NCBI GenBank assembly: GCA_009760885.1
Contig: CM019719.1
Span: 36,001,584 to 36,065,583, forward strand
Origin: Achatina immaculata
Lineage: Eukaryota > Mollusca > Gastropoda > Stylommatophora > Achatinidae
Direction of reading: 5' to 3'
DNA: 64,000 bases
The position numbers were made by a program, and so were the translations under genes. This document shows, in pieces, positions 33,458 through 45,039 of this stretch. The stretch's first letter is position 1, and every line of letters starts with the position of its first letter. The notes beneath the pieces are model-generated. The model made no database searches. It had not been told where the DNA came from and saw nothing but the letters and a program-made list of their open reading frames with translations.

Positions 33458-33504
33458 CAGTAGGGAGGCAAAGTTCCCACAAGGGACATGCAAATGAATG
33501 AATG
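33458..33504 (+). mobile_element. 47-bp family C 3'-end insertion with TSD
   Basis: The segment matches only the last bases of family C (CCACAAGGGACATGCAAATG plus GAATGAATG tail). It is flanked by the 10-bp duplication ACTATGGATA at 33448-33457 and 33505-33514. It looks like an extremely truncated retroposition event in opposite orientation to its host copy. Confidence 0.85.
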
Positions 33505-34039
33505 ACTATGGATATATTTGTTCTTTTTTGTGACCATGATATTTAACAAACTCTTCTGTAGTATTTATATTCAAAGGAATTTATGTATTTCTCAGCTGTT
33601 TTGTTAAGTGTCCAGGTTTCACAGGGATATGTTGCGATGGGAAAGATGCTGAAATATATATCAATAAAATTGGAAGAGATGGAGAGCTTTGAATATCTTG
33701 GATCAGTACTAACTAATAATGGAGATATACTGTGGGAAAATAAAAGGAGGACATCTATCATACACTGTGGGAAAATAAAAGGAGGGCATCTATCACTTCA
33801 AAAAATAAAACAACTAAAGAAGCTATGGAGAGGACCAGACAGAACTACAAAAATAAAATTTGTTAAGGGTATACTGGATGTAATGGTTCATATATCTTTG
33901 CCATACATTTTTTTAACAATAATTCTACCAATAATATAGATTTAACTTTTTGGAAAAGTGGGGATTTACATCTTTCATTTTGTCCACCTAATTATGTTTT
34001 CAATAACTGAAAATATTTAAATATTTCATCCTTCCCAAG

Positions 34040-34620
34040 CCGTTAAATATCACATAGGGCTCATATGGTAGTTTGCCAAGTTTTCCTGTTTTCAGCGAGC
34101 TTTTCAACCTCATCAAGGGATTTTATGCCCACTAAACTGGCCCCTCTTAACAATATCCTCTTTAGAGTTTCATGTGGTCAACCTCTTTTCTTCGGCCTGT
34201 TGATAGCTTGTTTTGGGATTCTCTAGTTGGTTTTTTCTCATCACGTGATCAACATATGTCCATCTACTTTTTCTGATCACCTGTGAGACTGTTTGTTGTT
34301 TGCTCATCTGTCTTATCTCTGCATTGTTCTTGAATTCATTCCACTTTACACTAAGTATTTTCTTTAGGTATTTGTTTTCAAAGGAGTCTAACTTCTTGTC
34401 TATTTCTTCTTTAGTTGTTTTCCAGCTTTCACATGCATAAATGAGGGTGAATATTACATTTGAATTGAATAATCTTAATTTGGTTTTTGTGCTTATAACT
34501 TTAGAATGCCATATGTTCTCTGTGCTTATAACTTTAGAATACCATATGTTCTCAAGATTCTTGAAGGTCAATGCTGCTTTTGCAAATTCTAACTTTCTTT
34601 CAGGTTGTCACCTTCCTGAT
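34040..34620 (-). mobile_element. Family D LINE 3' fragment
   Basis: Minus-strand remnants include SFENKYLKKILSVKWNEFKN and QQTVSQVIRKSRWTYVDHVM. A tandem duplication of about 36 bp (GTGCTTATAACTTTAGAAT units, 34488-34560) is unique to this copy. Its 5' truncation abuts the plus-strand D copy starting near 34645. Confidence 0.75.
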
Positions 34621-35663
34621 GACAGAAATAAAACTGTATAGATTATATGCTTTTTGGAACTGCAATAGACTTCAAAATGAAAAAATGCTGCACAGGTAAC
34701 ACAGGTATTGTTTGGGTACATGGGACCCAACTAGAACATCTTGATTTTGCTGGTGACATAACTCTTATCAGTAACAATGTGAATTCCATGCAAGAAAAAA
34801 CAGATAGCCTGTCTTCACTGGCTAGCAAAATAGGACTTGAAATTAACAAGGACAAAACAAAAATAATGAAACTTCCCATTAATCAGAATGGAAAAATACA
34901 CGTAGAATGGACAGATATTGAAGAAGTCAGTCAATTGCTTGGCAGCTACATAGACCAGGATGATAACACCAGAAAGAAAGTTAGAATTAGAGTTACAAAA
35001 CCAGCATCGATCTTCAAGAATCTTGAGAAAATATGGCATTCAAAAGTTATAAGCACAAAAACTAAGTTAAGACTATTCACTTCAAATGTAATATCCACTC
35101 TCATTTATGCATGCCAAAGCTGGAAATCAACTAAAGAAATAGAAAAGAAATTAGTCTCTTTTGAAAACAAATGCCTAAGGGAAATACTCAGCATCAAGTG
35201 GAATGAATTCAAGAACAATGCAGAGATAAGACAGATGACTGAACAACAACCAGTCTCATGGGTGATTAGGAAAAGGACCTGGACATATGTTGGTCACGTG
35301 ATGAAAAGAAATGATCAGAGAATCCCAAAACAAGGTATCAAGTGGAACACAACAGGCTGAAGAGAAAGAGGCAGACACATGAAACTCTAAAGAGAGGCCA
35401 AATTAATAGGCATAAAATCCCTTAACTCTTTCCACCAGCCTGGACCCTACAGGGGCCATGTTCGTTTTACGTCGGCAATCTACAGGCCCCTATGGGACAC
35501 CCTGTTTTGTTTCGTTCACATGTGAAATTAACTTTTTAGTTAACGACTATCTGCGCATGCCAGAATCTTCCTTTACTTCCGGGCACGCCGTTCGAAAAGG
35601 AGTTTGTTAAATATTATCAAGAATTTGTGTTTTTCAGCGACATTTTTGAGACCGACTAAAAAA

Positions 35664-37517
35664 ATGAACTCACCGACCGACGCGACAAATGTGACTGCAT
35701 GTTATTCAGGTAGTGGTAGGCCTGTTAGAAACAGTGCAAAGGCAACTTTGAATTTATTTAAATGTATAGGTAACGGAAAGACCATAACTGAATCAAGTTC
35801 TCACGTGGATGAACCTGTAGTTAGTTTATCTGCCTATAGTGACGGTGACAGGCATAGTGAAAGTGACTCTGACAATGGCCCTACAACTAGTTCTAGTTCT
35901 TTAGCTGGGCTGAGCAACAGGATAAGTCCTCCACCTGTGAAACGACCTAGAACTATTGTTTCTGTGGCTCAGAGAGAAAATAACAATTCAGTATCTAACT
36001 GGAGAGAAGCACAGGTGAATGAAGAGCTCGGAATTCCTAGCAGCAGTGATCCTGGCAGTGGTATTCTGTTAGATGTTGGCCGTGAGCGGACACCACTGGG
36101 GTTTTTCTTTGCACTATTTACAATAGATATTTTGGACAGTCTCATAGCCAGCATAAATGCTTATGCTGTTATGAAACTTAGCCAAGCAGGTGATGGTAGT
36201 AATGATTCTGGATGGACACCTATTGGCCGCCATGAAATGTATAAGTTCATGGCCACTATCATTTTCATGAGCATGCAACCTAAACCAAAACTCAGTGACT
36301 ATTGGATCACCACAGGCCATCTGCAGTCACCATTTTTTAGGCAGATGTTTAGTAGGGATAGGTTTCTGATGATATACAGCACTATGCTGCATGTCGGTGA
36401 AGCTGATAGTAAAGGTAAAGCCAAAATTGAACCTTTTGTCAATCAGCTGGTCGCATCTTTTCAGGCAGCCTTTTACCCTTTCAGAGACGTAAGTATTGAT
36501 GAAATGGTAATTAGCTACAAGGGATGCTGGTGTCACAAACAATATAACGCTAGCAAGCCAGCCAAATATAACATCAAGACGTTTGGCCTTTGTGACTCCA
36601 TCACAGGTTATGTGTTCAACCTGGTGATATATTTTGGGAAGCAAACCTCCTATGACCCTGCCACTGCTGACAGTCCAAGTCATGTTGTGAAAGTTTTTCA
36701 GACACTTTTGCAGCCAGTGAAGGCTTCTCATCATATATTTACAGACAGGTTTTATACCAGTCTTCCTCTGGTTGATTATCTGCTGTCAAAAGGTCACAAT
36801 TACACTGGGACCTTGAATATCTGTCGTAAGGGCTTTCCTCCGCAGCTGAAAACTCAGACACTTGAGGAAAACAAGCCTGTTTACCATGTCAGAGATGATG
36901 GTAAGATTCTCTGTGTTTCCTGGACAAACAAAAAGTCAAAGAAGCCTGTTCATGTGGTTACAACACATGGAAAAGCTGTCACTGTTCCTCTTATTGAAGG
37001 ACAACGAGAGGTCCAGAAACCAGAGATCATTCACACATATACCATGTGTATGAGTGGATGTGACAGAGCTGACCAAAAGGTTTCATACTATGGCATGCAT
37101 TCTAGAAAGACAATAAAGTGGTGGAAGAAAATATTCAACTGGATTTTGGAAATAACACAGGTGAATGCTCACACTTTATATTTGCTTTCAGAGAACCCTG
37201 GCAGGAGTAACAAATCTCTGGTCTTCTCCAAGAACTAGCTTATTGAGGGTTTGGTATCCTTGGCAGACAGCAGCTTCATTGCAGAAGTTAGTATGCCTGC
37301 TCCCAGGCAAACGGGAGCAGCAGCACATCCCCTTATCTCAGAACGCTACCAAGGTGTTCATCTGATTGACATGAAAGATTTCCGTAAACGGTGTTTATAC
37401 TGTTCGAGGCCAGACAAGAAAGTCCGCACCTATTACTACTGCACTACGTGCTCGGATAAACCTCATCTGTGTCCAAAGAATTGTTTCCGGGCGTATCATA
37501 CGTCACATCGAGCATGA
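35664..37517 (+). pseudogene. piggyBac transposase (PGBD4-like) with one internal stop
   Basis: Start ATG 35664 (MNSPTDATN) is chosen over further in-frame extension to 35604 because the upstream part lacks similarity features. The catalytic DDE/DDD core shows SIDEMVISYKG (D279, GAT 36498), IFTDRFYTSLPL (D361) and GCDRADQKVSYY (D467, D470), followed by KWWKKIFNWILE. TAG at 37236-37238 interrupts the frame. The same frame continues to 37517 with a C-terminal cysteine-rich zinc-binding domain (RCLYC, YCTTCSDKPHLCPKNCF, YHTSH) that binds transposon ends in this family. Without the stop it is about 616 codons. Only the TAG (a C-to-T change of CAG would explain it) prevents a full protein. Confidence 0.92.
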
Positions 37518-37770
37518 TACCACTGCATTCTAGCACAAATACTTCATTTGCCTGTGCTTTCTACATTTACTGTCTGAGCCAGCCTTGACATCTCTGTCTA
37601 ACCTGACCATTTTTACTCTGTAGGTGACTGATTTCTTGACTGAAGACAGCAGAAGACTAGTGTTTTTGTACCTGTATTGTATATATTGACAGCAAAATTA
37701 ATTTTTTTATACTTTTTTATCATGTAAATATACTGTGGACAGATCACATACTGACAGTTTTATACAAGCA

Positions 37771-38092
37771 TTCACCTCAGCCGACAGCAGCTCTATAATG
37801 GCCCTTTTCAGGGCCATCCAAATTTTCAAGACTGGCAATTGCTCAGGAAAGAGGAGCCTTCACCTCAGCTGACAGCAGCTCTATAACGGCCCTTTTCAGG
37901 GCCATCCAAATTTTCAAGACTGGCAATTGCTCAGGAAAGAGGAGCCTTCACCTCAGCTGACAGCAGCTCTATAACGGCCCTTTTCAGGGCCATCCAAATT
38001 TTCAACACTGGCAGTTGCTCAGGAAAGAGGAGCCTTCACCTCAGCCGACAGCAGCTCTATAACGGCCCTTTTCAGGGCCATCCAAATTTTCA
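37771..38092. repeat. 88-bp tandem repeat, about 3.7 copies, inside piggyBac
   Basis: TTCACCTCAGC recurs at 37771, 37859, 37947 and 38035, an exact 88-bp period. Each unit carries the palindrome GGCCCTTTTCAGGGCC (6-bp stem, 4-base loop). Copies differ by a few substitutions. It lies between the transposase and the right end. Confidence 0.95.
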
Positions 38093-38799
38093 CTATTGAC
38101 ATGCACAAGGGTTGCGCAAAATGAGTTCACATTGTTTTCTGTTGTGTTTGTGTTTTTGTTTGTTTGTAAGTCTGCAAATTTGTCCACAGTTTTTACACTT
38201 TATGTGAGGAATTCCATTTATCTTCATAGTGTGTTTTTCAAATGGATATTTACAGCTGTAATGGTAAGTAGAAAACAATTTTATTTGTGTGTCATAACTC
38301 TTTTTTGGACTGAAAAGAGATATAGTGTATATTAGATGTGATTCATTTGGATTTCACAACAAAATGTGCCAAAGTTGGATTTATATTCAGTTGGAATATA
38401 TTCAGATTGAGGGTAAGCTAAACATACTTTTTTTTTTTCTCAGTCCTAAATAATTTTTTTTTTTTTTAGCTCACAAACTTTTCAATTTTTTCTCAACAGT
38501 TCTCTTTCTTTGACAAATAACTACATTTATGAAATCCTCATTCATTTCTACTTATTTTGATATATGATACATTTATGTTGAACCCTGAATTAGTTTGTTA
38601 AAATTAATTTTAGAGAGGGACCCAAAAATTATCACAACACCCGCTCGATAATATAACGTCCGCCCGTACGACGGTAACGTCCGCGTTTTTTTTCCCTGGG
38701 TGCAAAGAGTTAATGAAGTTAGAAAGCTCGCAGAAAACAGGAAAATTGGCAAACTACCTTGTGAGCTCTATGTGATGGTATGGGATGGATATAAGATAA

Positions 38800-39215
38800 G
38801 ATTATACGCCAGGTGTTGTCAAGTACATTTTTACACAACATATGCATGAATGTAAGAAAAAAGAGAACATAAGATGCAACAAGTCTGGATAATATAAAAC
38901 TAAAAATATAAATAACAGAAGCACTAAGGGCATACAGATCTAAGAAAATTATAGCCATATGCAGTAACTTTCACAATACAAACAAAGAAGACCTTGGAAA
39001 GAAGTCACTAATATGTGCTCTGTTAACAAAGTGTGTTAAAGAAGTAGATTGTATCAAATTCAAAACTATGTTTGATGAACCATGAGAAAATGTTTTATGA
39101 TTCAAATTTAAAAGATTGAGATGCTTAATAAAAGGGAGTGGTTGCTGTGAAGATCTCTGGAGTTGCATGGACATGCTATCTTGGATGAAGAATTTCTAAT
39201 CCTTTAAATAAATAT

Positions 39216-39267
<52 letters not shown>

Positions 39268-39456
39268 CACTGGCAATATGAACATGTTATTACATATTTA
39301 CATATTAGCACTCAATCTCTGAAAGACAACTGGAACATTCAAACATGATAAAAAAAATCAAAATCCACTCAGAGATAAATATATCTTTCATATTTCATGA
39401 AGAAAAGTAATTTTATGTTAAGAAACTGATCTTTGTTAACTTTGTTCCAACATTAC
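38800..39456. repeat. Intronic DNA with (CT)n microsatellite at 39221-39264
   Basis: AT-rich intron of the HERC-like gene. The only clear structure is a pure CT run of about 22 units, close to the exon at 39457. Confidence 0.8.
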
Positions 39457-39513
39457 CTGATGTAGCACTTTCAACATTTCCAAGCATTGTACATAACATT
39501 CTTGTGTTTTTGT
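39457..39513 (-). CDS. HERC-like exon, linker (residues 337-355)
   Basis: A 57-bp exon after a pyrimidine-rich caccag acceptor and before a CAG/GTAATG donor, phase 0 at both ends. It encodes a segment ending YVQCLEMLKVLHQ, aligning with HERC4 FLHTALKVLEILHR. Confidence 0.78.
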
Positions 39514-39639
39514 CTGGTGAAAAAAAAAACAGATAGTGTAATTATAATAAAACAGATATCCTGCTAGACCACTGCAGAAAAGATTCTGACAAAATATTAT
39601 GGTCAGAAGAAGAAGCCCTGTACTTTATGCACTAAGACA

Positions 39640-40115
39640 TCATCATCATCATCACTGTCAGGTGCCGTGCCGAATGGCGTTGGCTGTTATGCTTCTCCAG
39701 AGTACACAATCCTTCATGAAGGCCATCAGCTCAGTTGGTGATCTCCTCTCACACCATCCTGTCAGACTGTCCAGTATCATTTCTCTTGGTCTTCCTCTTG
39801 ATCTTCTTCCTTCTATTTTTCCTGTTGTTATAATATTTTAAATGCCCCCTTCTCATTGCATGTCCTATGAAAGTACATTGTCTCTCTCTTATCTTTTTGA
39901 CAAGATTATTTGTCTCTCCAGCTCTTCTCATACATTCTTCATTAGTTATTTTTGCTGTCCAAGTTTTTTACAACATTCTCCTAATAAACCACATTTCTGC
40001 TGCTTCCAATGACTTTTGTGTAGACCTGTCTATTGTCCATGATTCACTTCCATATAACAAAATAGGTTCAATATAGTATTTTAGGACTCATTTTCTAACA
40101 TTCATTGATAAGGAT
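39640..40115 (-). mobile_element. Family B LINE 3' fragment
   Basis: A CATCATCATCATC tail at the left, then sequence closely matching 50590-51070 (RT tail, [15 protein letters not shown] frame). It is 5'-truncated near 40115. Confidence 0.8.
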
Positions 40116-41835
40116 GGAAGATGAAGCTAGTATTATGTCTAACTGCTTTTCCTCTGGCTAGAGGTGAAACGTAATTCACTGATATCAGTCTTCTGCCTGA
40201 TATTATTTCAGATTATGTCACTACTACAGTCATACATACCACAAAATTTTCAGCAATGTTATGTCGGTAGTACGCAGCAGAAGCTAGAATCTGTCAATAT
40301 ATCTTGCCATATTGTACTTTTTTTCAGATGTGCATTTTGAGGAATAAATGTGAAAAAGACCAGATCATCATTAAGTTCAGTTTTACTGTCTACGGTATTG
40401 ATTAATTAGAGTTAGTCACTTACCTCTTTTTGTCATGGCTTGCAATATTTGTCCAGACATTTAACTTTTACCTAAGCTATTTTTTTTCTTGGCAACTTTT
40501 AATCTGTTAGCAACTGCTAGCTTTTCTAAATATTCTTTCTTTGTGGAATACCAAAATGGAATCTTGGAAGTATCTCTCTCATGTTGTTAACTATCACAGT
40601 GTCTTCAAAACCTTTTTCTGAAGCATTCATTTGCTTGTCTGTATGGCTTGAATGCACTTTACTTATTTTTTCAGCAAATAAGAGATTATTATGTAGCTGT
40701 TGTTCTTACCTTTGATACATGAACCACAGATGGTAACCGAAGGAGGTATTGTACAGTTTGTTTATATATCTGAAATACATATACACTGAACAATTTAATA
40801 TTCATCTTGAACATATGAAGACATTCTTCAAATGGATTGTTTCAAATTATAACCTATCAGACTTCATTCTGTTATAAATGATTTAAGATCATTTTATTTT
40901 TTCAACTCAATTATCTGAAGATTTATCACCTCCATTACTGTTCCATGATTTTAAAGGGCTGAAGCACTTGCTTGAAGAATGATATTTCCTCTGAGCTATG
41001 TGTTTTTCTTTTTCTTTTTGCACTCTATAGTAGGTAGTTTTATGCATTTAATAACAATTACACTGTGCAGCAGACATGATTCTTTACCTATTTTTTTTTA
41101 TATTGTCTCATTTACTGAAAGCCAAACACTCATCTGTAACATTTTAAAGAAAAAGCATTTGTACAAATACTGGGACACCTGCTGATAAAACTAGAGCACT
41201 GAAAGCATTTTATGGCAAATTCTGTTCTTACATTCTATTGAAGAATATCACTACTAAAATGTCAGCACTCATTCCTCAGTGTAACTGATATGTTTCCTTG
41301 GTTATTGCACATTTTATTATAGAAGTCATAGATGGGAAAACACAGCAAAGTTTATGAACAGGAACTGAACTGAACGCAGTTCAGCTTCATTAAAGATACA
41401 AACTATCAGATGTTGAAATAATAAAAATACAATAAATTCTGCATTTTTATTAACTATGTCTTATGTTTAACCCACAGCGGGGTCAACTACATTGGAAGTG
41501 AAAAATTAAACTATGCAAGATTCCAAATGTTTGTTGGCACATGCTCTGCATCTAACATGAATCCTTTCTCAGACCAAATATTATGATAATAATAATAATA
41601 TTAAATATCTGCAAAATAAAAAAAAGCTGTGGTTTTTTTTCAGATATGTAGATATGAAAATTGGAAAGCTTTCTTTAACTCTTCCCTGCTGGATGCCAGA
41701 ATTCTGCCTCTTCTGGTTTACCCGTTCCCTGTAGAGGAGCAGTTTTCTGCTTGATGCTTCATTTCATTAAGAAACCAGTGCAAGTTTTGATTGTAAATGT
41801 TTAGTGCTCATGTCAGTTGACCCTTCCTCTTCCTT
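40116..41835. other. Intronic DNA flanking the 40710-40769 exon
   Basis: Apart from that exon no gene or transposon was recognised. An (ATA)n-like short repeat occurs near 41586-41602. Confidence 0.5.
40710..40769 (-). CDS. HERC-like exon, linker (residues 317-336)
   Basis: A 60-bp exon from a tttcag acceptor to an AAG/GTAAGA donor, phase 0 at both ends. It encodes IYKQTVQYLLRLPSVVHVSK, matching HERC4 LFKEVVVHLLKLYKIGIPPSE. Confidence 0.8.
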
Positions 41836-41839
41836 TTTA

Positions 41840-43900
41840 ATGTGGGTAGCCAGACATTCAATATAAGATTAATAATAGAGAAATGCAGAGAATTTAATGT
41901 GAATCTATATTTATATTTTATAGAGTATTCAAAGGCATTTGATTGTGTACAACACCAGAAACTTTGGGACATAATGGAAAAAATGGAATTTCCAACATAT
42001 GTGATACAATTAATATCACTGCTGTATCTAGACCAACAGGCAGCAGTGAGAATAAATGGTGAAACAATTTGGTCTGACATAAAATAGGGGTACATCAGTA
42101 GTGCATACTGTCACCTTACTTATTTAACATGTATACTGAAAATATAATGAGGAATGTTAGAGAAGATGTAGACAAAGAATATTATGAGAATGTATAAACT
42201 AGGAAAAATGTAGAAACAGCTTTATTGCTTAATAACTACAAAGTTGTGATGTTTTGGCGTGAGCCTTAATCATACTAAAACATACAGGATGAAGAAATAG
42301 AGAGAGGAGGTAAAGTATAGATTCACATGAATACTATTAAAAAGAAAAAAAAATTATTAAATAGAGTACTTAGCTGTAAATTGTAAGGTGTGACTTGTCC
42401 GGCAGTGTGTGTCAGGAATGAATTTAGTAGAACGTGGATACTGTTTAAATGGAGACCTGTGATATGTGGTCGGTGGGTTGTAACTGGGGTGGTGGATGGG
42501 GAAACAGGGAAGGGAAAGAGAGAGTGATACAATGTTGACCTAGCCAGGAGAAGTTGAAATAGATGATTGGGGAAGAGGGATTGCAAAGTGATGCTGTGAG
42601 GAGGTTTGACAAGTAAGAAGGGGTGGAGCTTAGTGGAGAGGTACTATAATGATTGAAGAGAATGTTAAGTGTAGCTAAACAGCGAGTTTAACCCATGAGG
42701 CTCCACCGTCCCATAATTTTGAATGCAGCGGTTCTCAAGTGCCAGGCACCTTACGTCATCTGCATGACATTGTTTGATGGCTGTTACTAGAAAATCAGAT
42801 TTGCCTCTGTGGTTGGGGCCATTGAAATGATTTGGAACCAGTTTCGAAGCATGCTGGGCAATGCCATACAGATGTTTTTGCATGCAGTCCCTTAATCTGG
42901 GGCCAGTCTCACCACTATACGTTATCCTGCATCTTTTGCAAATGATGACATATATCACATTACGGGACTCGCATTTGAATCCCTCATGAAGAGTGAGGAT
43001 AGTTTTTCGGAAAGGTTATTGTTTTCATTTCCCATACTACCGGGCAGGTAACTCAGTGGGGGGGCGGTTACATTTTCTGGTGCCAACATATGTAAGGCTC
43101 TGCTTCAAGTGGCTGTGGACAAGGATGTCCTTAAGGTTTGGCTCACATTTGTATGCCAATAGAGGTGGATCAGAGAAAATGTGGCTAATCCAACTCGACC
43201 CCGACACTTGCGACATTTTCTCGCATGATATGTTAATCTATCTTAATGTGAAGAAAACTTAATTAATGACAACTGATAAAACAAATAAGGCAGCTGGAAT
43301 ATGTATCAATGAGGAAAAACTGGAAGAAGTGGAGAGTTTTGAATATCTTGGATCACTACTAACTAGAGGGAAAATAAAAGGACCTCTATTGCTCTTCAAA
43401 AGTAAAACAACTAAAGAATCTGTGGAGAGGAACAGACAGAACTACAAAAATAAGATTTTTAAGGGCATGCATCTTTCCCATCGCAACACATGCCTGTGAG
43501 ACCTGGATACTTAACAAAACAGCTGAGAAACAAATAAATGTATTTGAATGTAAATGCTACAGAAGAGTTCTTCAAATATCATGGACACAGAAAAGAACAA
43601 ATATATCCATATTACAAGAACTTAATATTGAAGAATGCTGGCTAGTGAAGAGGATTAAACAGAGAAAACTTAAATATTTTAGACTCATTAAATGTCATGA
43701 TAATTTATAGAATACTGTCTTGGTAGTATTCATAATAGGAAAAAGAAAGAAGAAGACCAAGGCGAAGATAGCTGCAAGACATCGTTATAATCTGCAAATT
43801 TTGCATTAACAGCAGGGCATCTTGCTTACAACCGATAGGCCTATAGGAAAGCTGTTAGAAAGGCAAAGTTCTGTAAGGGACATGCAAATGACTGACTGAC
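41840..43900 (+). mobile_element. Family C LINE copy broken by Penelope-derived DNA
   Basis: The plus frame at 41842-42087 gives NVNLYLYFIEYSKAFDCVQH and WDIMEKMEFPTYVIQLISLL. Family C stops near 42195 (DKEYYE) and resumes near 43236 (LNVKKT, then LMTTDKTNKA, EEVESFEYLGSLL), ending with the CAAATGACTGACTGACTGA tail near 43900. The YADD segment between is missing, so insertion was accompanied by, or followed by, deletion. Confidence 0.75.
42660..43185 (-). mobile_element. Penelope-like element fragment, GIY-YIG endonuclease
   Basis: Minus frame 42665-42958 reads VIYVIICKRCRITYSGETG, then RLRDCMQKHL, NHFNGPNH and LENRCIQNYGTVEPHGLN. This is the GIY-YIG nuclease of Penelope-like retroelements, with YIG changed to YSG. 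Upstream on the minus strand FSDPPLLAYKCEPNLKDIL and VHSHL match the segment before it, interrupted by stops. The 5' RT region is absent. Confidence 0.85.
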
Positions 43901-43904
43901 TGAA

Positions 43905-44739
43905 CCAGACATGGTGTTTTTTAACATTTCCTGTGGAGCATTTTCAACTTTTTGTGACTTAGGTAGGCATATAAACATGCCCTATGATCAGACAACTGTT
44001 ACTGAATGTACCCCAAGTAGATCTAGACCTATTAGATGGACTGCAGAAGTAGCTAGAAGGTTATTTGAGACATTATTTTTGTGAGGAATTTCACATATCA
44101 TCACAATGAATGACTTCGTATTGTGTTACAAGTAGATATATACAGCACTAATGATAAGTAGAACACAATCATAATTTTTGTGTGTGTGCTAAAAATGGTT
44201 TCCTATTTCATACTAGTTTTTTTTCCTAAAACAAAAACTCTGCATTTATTGAATCTTCATATATTTAACCTATTTTGATGCATAATAAGTATACTTTTAA
44301 CACAGAAATACTTTGTTACATTCACTTTTCCAACTTTACCCTATAAATATCAAGACCCGCACATTTAATTCCGTGGAAATGAAACATCAGTGTTTTCACC
44401 TGTAGTAGGGAAAGAGTATTCCCAGACTGTTTAGGTTTAACAGCATTCTGATTATACAATGAAAGAAATCTCAGTTTCTCAAAGAGTGTGATTTTGAAAT
44501 CCATACAGGCCAATAAACATTCTGGCACATTCCCAATAACAGCATGACTTTATGGTCTTGATTCAGTTACACTACATTTTGCACAAATCTATTTATACTG
44601 AAAATACAGGTAGCAGTGAAGCATATTACTCAGACTACCTGATATTCATTAACCTGCACTGTTTAAAATCAGTATCATCACAAAAATAAACAGGAAAGGA
44701 AAAAGAATACAGAGGAGCTTAAAAATTACAAACACTAAC
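43905..44739. other. Intronic DNA, no gene recognised
   Basis: Contains an open minus frame at 44322-44528 with plausible splice signals, but its phase does not fit the HERC chain. No transposon signature was seen. Confidence 0.5.
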
Positions 44740-44786
44740 CATGATTAAGCGAGTAAAGAATTCCTCATTGGATGACCACCATAAAC
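44740..44786 (-). CDS. HERC-like exon, linker (residues 301-316)
   Basis: A 47-bp exon from a tttcag acceptor to an ATG/GTTAGT donor. It encodes LWWSSNEEFFTRLIM, matching HERC4 NWWSVLEPPLFLKIV. Small, but its phases fit both neighbours and the WW dipeptide is conserved. Confidence 0.8.
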
Positions 44787-45039
44787 CTGAAATAGGAAAA
44801 TGTTGGTATTTCGGTTTAACTAATTTTCCCCCATAATTAAAACAAAAACTACAGTATGTAGAAAACTTTTGTTGATTTTACCTGTTCCCTCACATACATA
44901 CACCTCTATATCATAAACTCAGCTGAAGATATTTGAAAGGAAAAGCTTTTTAAATGTTTTCTGAATGTTTAGGCACCTTGTGTCAAATGATGATTATTAT
45001 TATTATTATTATTAATATGCACCATGCTGTATAGTGTTG

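Larger units (their letters stand above)
32370..33866 (-). mobile_element. Family C LINE copy, split by a second C copy and 5'-inverted
   Basis: The 3' part is at 32370-32616. It resumes after an inserted C copy at 33413-33658 on the minus strand, then switches to plus orientation at about 33659-33866. The inverted stretch covers the next more 5' part of the element (KLEEMESFEYLGSVLTNNGD on plus) and ends at the same point where the minus segment ends (GGGAAAGATGC / AAGGG), as expected for twin priming. A 35-bp direct duplication (ACTGTGGGAAAATAAAAGGA units) lies inside the inverted part. Confidence 0.8.
35426..38709 (+). mobile_element. Complete piggyBac-type DNA transposon
   Basis: Flanked by TTAA (35422-35425 and 38710-38713). 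Terminal inverted repeats begin CTCTTTCCACC at the left and CTCTTTGCACC (reverse complement) at the right. Near the left end GGGGCC and GGCCCC form a subterminal inverted motif. It contains a transposase reading frame and, downstream of it, an 88-bp tandem array. Length about 3.3 kb. Confidence 0.94.
34645..38800 (+). mobile_element. Family D LINE copy carrying the piggyBac insertion
   Basis: The frame 34647-35360 gives LDFAGDITLISNN (FADD reads FAGD), IGLEINKDKTKIMKLPINQN and WTYVGHVMKRNDQRIPKQ. It runs to GGCATAAAATCCC, where piggyBac enters at TTAA, and resumes at 38714 with TGAAGTTAGAAAGCTCGC to about 38800. Removing piggyBac restores the family D sequence. Confidence 0.85.

Noticed and set aside
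37771..38092. Possible CRISPR-like array
   Set aside because: The whole 88-bp unit repeats with no unique spacers, and it lies inside a eukaryotic piggyBac.
44322..44528. Open minus-strand frame with AG acceptor and CAG/GTGAAA donor, at first taken as a HERC exon
   Set aside because: Its phase clashes with the 44740-44786 exon. The exon at 40710-40769 matches HERC in the right place and phase, leaving no room for this one.
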